Positions 55,165 to 64,000 of a stretch of DNA of 64,000 nt are shown piece by piece. The notes below the pieces were generated by a model. The model had not been told where the DNA came from. It worked only from the letters and a program-made list of their open reading frames with translations, and did not search any database. A program made the translations under genes and the position numbers. Position 1 is the first letter of the stretch, and each line of letters begins with the position of its first letter. The stretch comes from Sciurus carolinensis (Eukaryota; Chordata; Mammalia; Rodentia; Sciuridae). Location of the stretch: positions 85,927,758 through 85,991,757 of the forward strand of contig NC_062217.1 of NCBI RefSeq assembly GCF_902686445.1. Direction: 5' to 3'.

Positions 55165-58100
55165 CATGCATATTTAATGCTTAGAAAGCAGCAAATGCTT
55201 TAGCAACTGTAGTATTTATTTCTAGTTACAGAAAAGTAATGAACAGGTGTTTTCACTTTTTGTGGTTGGTAATAGGTGGTCAATATTGATTGAGACCATT
55301 ACACAGTGTGAGCCATACCAAATCCATCGTGGAGCCTGCCTTCTAAAGTCATGTGAGAGAATGTGTCAGAGAATTTAACATTGATTAAGAAACAAGGAGT
55401 ACTGGGGAGGAACTGTGCTGGTACAAGTCCAGGGGACCCTGGCATTTGGGTGTGTGCTGTGGAAAGTGTGTGTCCCACTATTGTTTGTTTGGTTTTCCTG
55501 GCTCCCTGGACTTCCCACTGCTCACCTAGTGCTTTGGCACCCTGCTGGGACTCATGTCTGCTGACTCGCACTGCCTTGGTTGTTTATTTTCATTTGAAAG
55601 TCAATTTTCAGAGACTTGTTTTCCAGTGTATGTGTTCGAACCACTGTGGGTGGGGGAATCAAAAAAGCTTCTTTTGAGTTGATGACCTTCACCTTTTAGG
55701 AGTGAGGTTGTGCTGTGTAGGAGGCCTTCCTGTCTTTTGGAAGCCATGGCCATTAGCAAGTGTTGAGTTGCACATTTGGATACATCTGGCATATGGGTGG
55801 TGGTTACTGTCATTTTGGCAGAGGGAACAGCTTCTTCCCATTCTTCTGAGAGACAGTGTCTGAGTGAAGTAGGGAGATGATGCCCTGCTTTGTCCTTGAC
55901 CATGCCAGGCAATGGCATGTGCACAGTGCAGGTCACACAGGCCAGGTTGGGGAGTTTCTGTAAAACACCTGTTTCCTTATATCTTTTCCACTGACTGAGC
56001 ACATTTACACAAGCCTTCCTTTAATAGGATCCTTGCCTGCGGTTAGTTCACATGCTATAGGGACTTGCCCTGAAGGCTGTTATGTTTTCTTGCTTTGCTT
56101 TTAAGTTTGAATGAATGCCCTATCTTGCCATCTGGTTGGTAAGTGGTAGATGGAAATCTCTCCCTTCCTCGGGTCCTGATTTCTCCCCATTACTCCGAGA
56201 CTTGCCAGAGCAAGCCATTCAACCCAGTGTGACTCCTGTGTACCCAGAGCTCTTCAGGGCCAGCATGGCTCTTCTTTCATCCTTACCAATGATTCACTGC
56301 TGATAGTAGCTAGAGTAGTTGATCCCTCACCATTTACTAGGCCCTGTACAATGTGTTATATGCTTAGGATCCTATTCAGTCCTCACTGTGACTATGTAAA
56401 GTTGTTCTTGTTCTTATTCTGTACCTGTCTGTCTGCTCCCCTCTGCTAAAAAAATTGTCACCTTCATAACTCAGAAGTATTTTTGATGTTTACTGCTGTT
56501 TCCTCAGTACTGAAAATAGAATCTGGCACATGATAGGGACTTTGTAAGCTTTTGTTGATGGCTGAATGGATTTTCTGTTCACAGATGTGAAGTTAAAGAC
56601 TATACTCAAGAGCCCATGGAGAGTGCCTGGTAGAAACAGCCTTTGCACTCAGGCCTTTTGGGATGCCAGTTGGAGCCCTGATCTCCATTGCCCCTTCCAG
56701 GGAAAGGAGAGAGAGGAGGGAACGTAGAGGGGCCTAGGAATACTGAGGGACCCTTTCCCCTGCCCTTTCTTTCTCTTGTCTGGTCTCTGCTCCTTCCCTG
56801 GTCACTTAGCCCTGTGCTAGCTGCCCTGGCTTCCAGGCAGAACTTCTGACTTGTCACTCTGTGAATAAGGCACTGTGAGAGGATTTTGCCGCCTCCTGCC
56901 TCCTCGTTCTCTGTGTTGGAGAAATGATGTTAGAAAGAAGCAGCTGGAGAAGACAGACCAGGGGTCTGAGATGAAGCAAGATAATGTAGAAGTTCAAGCT
57001 TTCCCTCTCAAGGTTGGTAATTGAGGCTGCTGAAACAGATTAATAGGAGAAAAGACATACAAGTTTATTAATGCATGGGAGCCATATAAAACGTGGAAGT
57101 CACAGAAAGAGTCATATGGATGAAGCTTAAGTATCATAGGGAGTGGGAAATGAGGGAGGCCTGGAGGCGATTTCAGATGGTAGTAAATGATTTTCAGGAG
57201 AAACATGTGAACCTAAAGAATAGACAGGGGCCTGGGATAGGGTTCCTCCTAGCAGGGAGAGGTGGTGACAAATTACAAAAAGGTAATGAACAGGGCTGCA
57301 CCAAGGCTGCCTTGCTATGCAAATGTCTCCCAGATAAATCTCTGGGAGCTGCCCTCAGAAGAATAGGTGAAAACATGACTCTTTCCTGGTTATTTGATGA
57401 GATTCCTATGGGAGAGAATTTAAGATAATTGCATTTCTTTTGGAAGAATTTTCTTCAGTCAGATAAGGAAACTTCAGAGAGATCTCCTTGTACTTGGAGG
57501 AGAAACAAGGGAAGGTTGGAGAGACCTTGATTAACAGGCAGATTCTAAGTCCTTTCAGTTTCCTTTAATTCAAAGTGTTCAGAATGCCAAAACACTGTAC
57601 TTTGAGGTATCATTTTCTAAGCTCAAATAGCTTTATACTGTAGCCGGATAATGCAATCTCAAAGTTGAGAAGATCAAGGTTGTTGAAGCCAAGCTGTCTC
57701 CTTCCCTTTACTGAAAGTACAGGAGGTTAGGGCAAGCCTAGGCAGAGAGTTTCTTCTGCAAACCTCTCTGGGCTCAGGTGTTGGCTATGAGTGGTTTGGG
57801 AGTGGGGGGAGGGCGGTGTGTATGTCCCTCTCTGGGCACAGCTGAGTCACTCTTCGTCTGAGCAGCTTGGGGCTCCCTATCACATCAGAGAGACTAGACC
57901 ATTTCTTTTTTACAAGTATACATTTCTCTGGTTCTTTTCTCAAACCAACCCTTGAAATATTTGATTTGGTTGTGGAAGAATATTACTAATTATAGTCACT
58001 TCCATGAATGGGAATTTCATGAAATAATTATGTGTGATGTCAAATATGGGCTAGGCTGGCTCATGGTAAACCTTTTTGGATTGCAACACAGAACTTTTTG

Positions 58101-60140
58101 TGTGTTTATTGCTTTATTAAATTCATTGCTTGTGAAACATGTGCTGTCCTTCTAACTCAGTAGAAGAAAGTTCACAACTCATCTCTTGTGCAGTCTGGGG
58201 AGAAGGAGGTTAGGTGAGCACTGTGAGACCACCTGCTGTTAGGACCCTGCACTGGACTTGAGGTGTGTTCCGAGATCCCTAGTGAGCACTTTAAAAGTCA
58301 CTGTTGTGACTGAAAGTGGAAAGAATTATGAAAAATATAGTCACTACCTTAAAACCCTGGCTATTATCTGTCTTTAAGTGGAGCAATTTTCAGTAGCTAT
58401 AGTTGACATCCAACTGCTGTCCTTTGTAGAGTTCAGGACCACATATTTGTCCTTTTCTATTTGTACTGAATGGTTTTGTTCATTGTCTGCTGTTTCCCTA
58501 GCCCACAGTAGGGAACCCCCTTCTTTAGAGATTAAGAAATGGAAGCTAATACCTTTTAATAATAGCCATGATGGATGATCCACACAAAAAATTACCCTGT
58601 TACTTATACTCAATTAACTTGATATGTTTTTGGTACTTTCCTGAGATGTTCGAATAGGTGAGAGTTATTGTTTTATTATATAAACAGTGATAAAATGAGA
58701 AATAAAAAATGACCTATCTCGAGTCTCATCATCCTCACATATTACTTGTTTATGGTTTTCCTGTTTTCTTTCTAATCTCTGTAGAATTTTAAGTAAAGTT
58801 TTATATCATGCTTCCCTAACCCCACCTTAATCAGGATCCTGTTCTATGGCATATTTGTTCTTTTATAACAGAGACCATGTTATTGTGCTGGGAAGGAGGT
58901 TCTACAGGTCCTGGGACAGTGACCTTGGCATCCAGTCACACTCTTTATTTCACGATGAGCTTTGACCCCTCACATAGGCTAGGTCCCCTAAGATAACAAG
59001 GACTCCTTTAGCTCTTCCAGTTTAAGACTATCTCGGAGGTCTCAGGCTGAAACCAGGAGCTGAATTTGGCCATATACAACTTTAAAATATATGTGTTTTG
59101 TTTGTTTGAATGATTCAGTGATGTTCAAAAGTCTGGAAATCTTGACATAAATTATACCTGTCTAGTGGTTCCTTAAACTCCTATGTTCCGGCAACAGTGC
59201 TAATGATAGGCAACTATGAGGCATTGCCTGTGTCCTGTCACCTCTGCTCTTTCCTCAATTCCAAGGCCAAGTGTCCATTGCCATATATCATTGTTTTTGT
59301 ACTGTGGAGCAAAAATACAGCACAATATTTCTTGTTTTCATATTTCAATCAAAAGTGAGAAAATAAGAACTAGATTAAAGATCATAGTTTTTACCTGCCC
59401 CTCCCTTAATTCACTTGCTTCCTGTATGAGAAATGTAGACACTTGAGTTTGCTCCCCATCCCTCCCCCAGTGAGCCTGGGTCTTGGCAGCACCCAATCTG
59501 AACATCCTGTCAGCAAAAGGAGGTCTAGGAGAGAGTCCACAGAGAGATTTCACCTCTCAAATGCTAAGAGGACAGTGGACTCCCTTTGTTGCCCAGTTTC
59601 CTCCACCTTCCCCTCCCCTGCCTAACCCTAACCAAAGTGCCGAGATTTCTTGGGTTTCCGTTTTTTCCCAAGTCAGGATCCACATAACCCCCTGGCTCTT
59701 GGGGACTGGGAGATCCAGAAAGTAGTCCAGTAGAGTCGCCATGAATAGATATCGGTTTCTTTTTCCTTCACTGAATCGACTACCTACATGAGCCAAAAAC
59801 AGGCCTTGGAGGACCCCACTCTGTCCTTAGCACCCCAGAATTCCCTCTTTTTAAATATGCAGGCAGTGTTTGTGTAGGAAGCTTTGATTCTAACTTGCCA
59901 CCCTCTTCCTTTTGGAGGTAGAGCATGGCCAACCATGTTATCGGAAGTTTAGAAAACCCAAATTTACTCATCTGTTATATGGAGATAATAGTAGTTGCCA
60001 CCCTATAAGGCTATAGCAAGGAGGAAATGGTGCCTACATGTTCAGGATTAAGAAGAGTACAAATGTACAATAAGTGTTTAGCTATGAATGTCATCATTAC
60101 CAATGGGAAGGAGCACCAAGTAAACTGGTTTTGAAGTACA
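55165..60140. other. Intron 3, mostly unique sequence
   Basis: Recognised pieces are a MIR-like scrap near 56320-56400, an L2 3' end near 56470-56580 (CTCAGTACTGAAAATAGAAT CTGGCACATGATAGGG) and a MIR (minus) at 59955-60110 (TTTACTCATCTGTTATATGG AGATAATAGTAG). The stretch 57000-57520 could be an unrecognised LTR. No coding exon is supported. Confidence 0.45.
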
Positions 60141-60335
60141 GGTTGAGCATCTCTGAGAATCCAAAAATCTCAAATGCTTCAAAATCCAAATATGAAATCT
60201 GAGATTTTGGAGCATTTCACATTTTTTGTATTTTCAGATTAGAAATGCCCTGCAAATATTCCAAACCCTAGAAAACTCTGAAATCCAAAACTCTTCTGAT
60301 CCCAGGCATTTTAGAATAAGAGATACTCAACCTAT
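60140..60335. mobile_element. Tigger7/MER44-type MITE, internally deleted
   Basis: The left end CAGGTTGAGCATCTCTGAGA ATCC and the right end AATAAGAGATACTCAACCT are inverted terminal regions. The interior has AGATTTTGGAGCATTTCACA TTTT. Confidence 0.85.
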
Positions 60336-60339
60336 ATGA

Positions 60340-61345
60340 CCTTTACTATCAGTTTTGGATTTTTTTTTCTTTTTCAATTACCTTTAAAAAATTCGTGTGT
60401 AGTTTTTGTTAAAGAACAAATATTGACGTATTCCATGTTGCTCTATAGTTCTTGTGACCATTTTTGTACTGGCCATGTGATACTCTTTTATAGTCTTTAT
60501 CCTAACTTACCCAACCACTGTACATTTGGCTTGATATTATTTCACAATTATGATACCTTTTGACGCCTGAGACAACTTCTGTATGTTGACTTTTGGACCA
60601 GATGATATGAGCTCTTATTTGGGGGGTGGGGGGGAAGACTCTTTAATTTTGATTTCCAAAAGAAAATGTATGTGTGATGGTTTTGTTCTTTTAGTCTTAA
60701 GGCTCTGGGAGAAATGATGTTTGGGGTTTAAATGTAGCCATTCAAAATGCTTTCCTCTCTCTTTCTGTTCTTATCTGTTAGAGAGAACAATGAATTGGTT
60801 TTTTGTGTCAGTCTCTGGAAAAGTAGAAAATCCCCAGGGGGCTGGCCGATGTCACTGCTCATGTGGTGCTGAGCCCTTTGAGGGTTGGACGCATTCCACT
60901 GTGGTTTTCAATCCTGGCCCCAGGGGATCTTGACTTGATCTTCCCTTCCACTTGGGCAGCGGCCTGGGCTCTGTGGAAGCACACATCTGCATACTAGAGC
61001 AGACCAGTGCTCCAGCCTGCACTTGAACTTGCATCCAGAGCTGAGTCTGAGTCTTGGGATCAGGAGAGGTTTTCTGAGTGCTAGAAGGGGTGTCCTAATG
61101 CGTCTCGTGAAGTCTTCTCTCTTCCCTCTTGCAGCTACTTTGATTTTGGCAACAAGGGACTGCTGAATGTGTTTCTGTTCTTGGGATAGAGGAAGAGACT
61201 GTGTTACAGAGGGAAGATGGTTTTAGCTTTATTCCCAAACTCAAGGCTATCTTGTTATCCATAGCCTTTTAAAGGATTATTAGGTGTAAAAGATTAAATT
61301 TGATCCTAAATTTCCAGGATATATAATAAATATTGTGGTTGTTCT
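60340..61345. other. Intron 3 sequence without recognised features
   Basis: No exon or repeat recognised. Confidence 0.45.
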
Positions 61346-61347
61346 CT

Positions 61348-61723
61348 TGCTATGGTTGGAACATGGTTTGTCTCCTCGGAAGCTCACGTTGAAATTTAAT
61401 CCGCATTATAAGATATTAAGGAGTGGAACCTTTAAGAGGTGATTAGGACTCTGCTCCTCTGAGTTGACTAATTCATTCATGTGTTAATGGGTTCAGGGAA
61501 TATCCTGAGAGTGGGTCTGCTATAAAAGTGGGCTTAGGTAGGTCTCTCACATACTTCATCTCTTACTGTTTGTTGCCTGTCCTGCCTTGAACTCTGCCAA
61601 GAAGAGGGTCATCACCAGATACCGCCCCTCCACCTTGGACCAGACTACGAGCCAAAATAAACCTCTTTTCTTTAACTTACCCAGTCTATGGTATTGTTAT
61701 TAGCCACTAGACAGATTAAGACA
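61348..61723 (+). mobile_element. ERVL-MaLR (MST/MLT1-like) solo LTR, + orientation
   Basis: It begins TGCTATGGTTGGAACATGG, contains TTAAGAGGTGATTAGGACTC and the polyadenylation-type AATAAACC, and ends CAGATTAAGACA. About 376 bp, the usual size for this class. No internal retroviral genes. Confidence 0.85.
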
Positions 61724-62636
61724 CCCTTCAGTGTCCATTTACCTTACTTTTATGTTCCACTGGGTATAAAGAAGTAGCTTCAGGACACGGCCTTAACTGG
61801 TCTATGCCCATCAGGGAATCCACCTCCCTGTCAGCAACAGCTCTCTCTCCTGTGGAGCCAGGTATCGGTACAAGGAGGAGCAAATGGCTCAGCCCAGACC
61901 TAGACAAATTTCCTGTAGCTTCGGGTTCTTTTTTCTCCTAAGAAAGCTGTGAAAGAAACAAAACATTGTCATGCTTGGCCATGAGGACGAGGAATGGTGC
62001 AGCCATTTTGCTACCAGTTTACAGATGAGGCAAATATAAGAAGGAATATAAGGCTCTTAAAGTCCCAGCCATTGTGTAATTGGCCCCTGAGTCTCACCCC
62101 ACTTCTGGCCTTTCTGAGATGTGAGCCAAATCATTTCTTTGTTGATTAAGGCAGGTTGAATTAGGTGTTTGATTACTTCTAGCTGAAAGCATCCTGACTG
62201 GTAAATATGATAAATTACATGTTGACCCAGACTTGAACTTTTGAAAGGCTTCCTGGTACTTTTAAAACCTGATTGTAGGTTTAGAGGTACAAAACATTGC
62301 TTGTTTTGTCCAAAGGTTCATATAAGGAAGATTAAAGTTGTATTAATAAAGGACTGTTGGGCCTGGACTTGAATGACGTGAATAAAGGAATTGAAAATAA
62401 AGCTCTTAAACTTGAACATGCGTTTTCTCCTTGACATCTTATATATGGTTCATCTCTTGAAGAAAATAACATATAACTTTTAAGACTTTTACAACTTATT
62501 TTAGGCAGAAGGGCCTCAGAAAGTTTCAGAAGGTAGATTCGTTTTGTATCTTTGGCAGATAGATTTTTAAAAATATTATATTGTTGTATATAATTTCCTT
62601 CTGTAATAATACCCCCTTTGGAAATTCATAACTTAC
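61724..62636. other. Sequence between two LTRs, no retroviral genes seen
   Basis: No gag, pol or other retroviral coding pattern is recognised between the two LTRs, so they are taken as independent solo LTRs. Confidence 0.5.
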
Positions 62637-63039
62637 TGGTATGGTTTGGACATGGTTTGAGTGTGTCCCTAAAGTGTTCATGCATTGGGTAGGGACTTGG
62701 TCCCCAGTGTGGCAATGTTGGGAGGTTCTAGGATCTTTAAGAGGTAGAGCTGACTGGGTGGTCCTTAGGTTATTGGGGGAGCTGTGCTCCTAAGGAATTA
62801 AGGAAACTCTTGTGGACAGTGATCCTGATCCCTGAGTCACTCTCTGGCTTCCTGGTTTGGTGATGTGATCTGTTCTTCCTCCCTCAAGTATTTCTACTAT
62901 TTACTGTTGTACTCTTGCCAGAGTCAGGACTATGCTGCTTGAACTTTCATTTCCTCAAATGGAGCTTAAAACCTCTTTTCTTTATAAAGTTAACTTATCT
63001 CAAGTATCTTGTTATGGTAATGAAAAATGGATTAATAAA
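62637..63039 (+). mobile_element. ERVL-MaLR-like solo LTR, + orientation
   Basis: It begins TGGTATGGTTTGGACATGG, includes GGGAGGTTCTAGGATCTTTA AGAGG and ends near TGGATTAATAAAC after TTTTCTTTATAAAGTTAACT. Only about 0.9 kb from the previous LTR, in the same orientation. Confidence 0.75.
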
Positions 63040-63419
63040 CTTATGTATCATAGGTTGCTAAACATAACTTCCTATTAAAGCACTTTGTGTACTTGTTTAC
63101 ATATAGTAATAATATTATGAGTATTCGGGTAAAGCCATATATGAAATTAGAACATTTCTTTTGAATGAACATTAAAAAATCATGTAATACCTTGAATACT
63201 GATTTTAGTTATTTTGCTTAATTTGAACCAAATATTATTTAGCTAAAAATAACCACTGCCTATTTCTTTTCTGATACGTCCAGCAAATCAGGGACTGTGC
63301 AATTCTAAGTGAGTACAAATTTATGAGCCTCCAATATAACAGGGACATCACCACAACCTTTTAACTATCACTTCTAAAAACATGTGGTAACTACCCACAT
63401 TTATTTGAATTTCTATATC

Positions 63420-63590
63420 TTTTTAAAAATTTGTTCTTTTTGGTTATACATGACAGTAGAGTATATTTTGATACTTCCTACATACATGGAGTATAACTTT
63501 CCATTCTTGTGGTTGTATAGGATGTGGTGTTACATTAGTCATGTATTCATATATGATCATAGGAAAGTTATGTCCAATTCATCCTACTGT
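63420..63590 (-). mobile_element. Rodent L1 3'-end fragment, minus strand
   Basis: GGTTATACATGACAGTAGAG, ACATACATGGAGTATAACTT, GTCATGTATTCATATATGAT match the L1 3' UTR of the 38-kb element. Confidence 0.8.
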
Positions 63591-63594
63591 GGCA

Positions 63595-64000
63595 GGCAGA
63601 TTTGTTGAGAAACCTGACTGTGGATGAAATAGGGACGCTCTCCATAGCAGTGGAGCTTGCAGTTAACACTCTGCATTTTGTGATGTCACATTAAAGCTTC
63701 CATAAGCCTTGGATGTAGGTCTGTGATTCACAGCACATTAGAAACTAGGAAAAATGGTATAGGGAGAAGGTGATATTAGTGTTTCTAGAAAGAAGCTTAC
63801 TTCTTTTTATTCTGTTGATGGCCAGTGGAGTGAATCCTACCAGTGGTCTTGGTTTATACTGGAGATAGTTGAATAGCTAAGTTATGACTTCATCATAAAA
63901 TAATTTTTGAGGATAAATTGGAATCAGAGAAGAATGCTCACAGATTACAAAACTGGAAAATGATAGGCATCTTTAGCTCCCTTTTCAAAATTCAAATAGT
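63595..64000. other. End of window, intron 3, nothing recognised
   Basis: No exon or repeat recognised. Confidence 0.45.

Larger units (their letters stand above)
29196..64000 (+). other. CRYL1: CRYL1 intron 3, at least 34.8 kb, open at the right end
   Basis: The intron starts with GTGAGT after exon 3. No sequence encoding the next CRYL1 segment (expected to begin ECVPEDLEL in mammals) is seen on the + strand up to 64000, so the rest of the window is read as intron 3. It is dominated by L1, SINE and LTR insertions. Confidence 0.8.

Noticed and set aside
61348..63039. A single provirus bounded by two LTRs
   Set aside because: The two LTRs differ strongly and no gag or pol sequence lies between them.
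29196..64000. CRYL1 exon 4
   Set aside because: No + strand sequence encoding the expected continuation after MHIQ was found.

Overview
This is a mammalian intronic window. It holds the 5' end of CRYL1 (lambda-crystallin homologue, L-gulonate 3-dehydrogenase) on the + strand. Three coding exons are readable: 234-274, 10416-10523 and 29069-29195. They join in frame across canonical GT-AG junctions and encode residues 1-92, which is the Rossmann NAD-binding start of a protein of about 319 residues. The window ends inside intron 3 and no exon 4 is visible. The first ~480 bases are GC- and CpG-rich and look like a TATA-less promoter with an NRF1-type palindrome, a CCAAT box and a GC box.

The organism is most likely a squirrel-family rodent (marmot, ground squirrel or similar). 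The window is full of short tRNA-Ala-derived ID SINEs, and it also has several B1-dID composites (a 7SL-derived half followed by an ID half), which are typical of sciurids and their close relatives. This is inferred from repeats remembered by pattern, not from a database search.

Layout: 1-480 promoter and exon 1; 275-10415 intron 1 (Tigger MITEs, an old L1-type 3' region, ID SINEs, an LTR inside a MER3-like element); exon 2; 10524-29068 intron 2 (ancient L1 pieces, hAT and Tigger MITEs, ID SINEs, two MaLR-type LTRs); exon 3; 29196-64000 start of intron 3. Intron 3 carries an ERV-type LTR inside a Tigger copy, a cluster of B1/B1-dID SINEs, a 6.6-kb rodent L1 (38009-44594) nested in an older L1, a second nested L1 pair at 50 kb, a long pyrimidine tract at 53 kb and two MaLR-like LTRs near the right end.

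No second gene, RNA gene, CRISPR array or novel multi-gene system was found. The points worth following are structural: nested insertions that can be ordered in time, antisense ID SINEs that have gained consensus splice donors, a monomer-like pattern in the L1 5' UTR, a short retrocopy with a 15-bp target duplication, and a few perfect inverted repeats. Family names for repeats are from memory and boundaries are approximate unless a target-site duplication is given.
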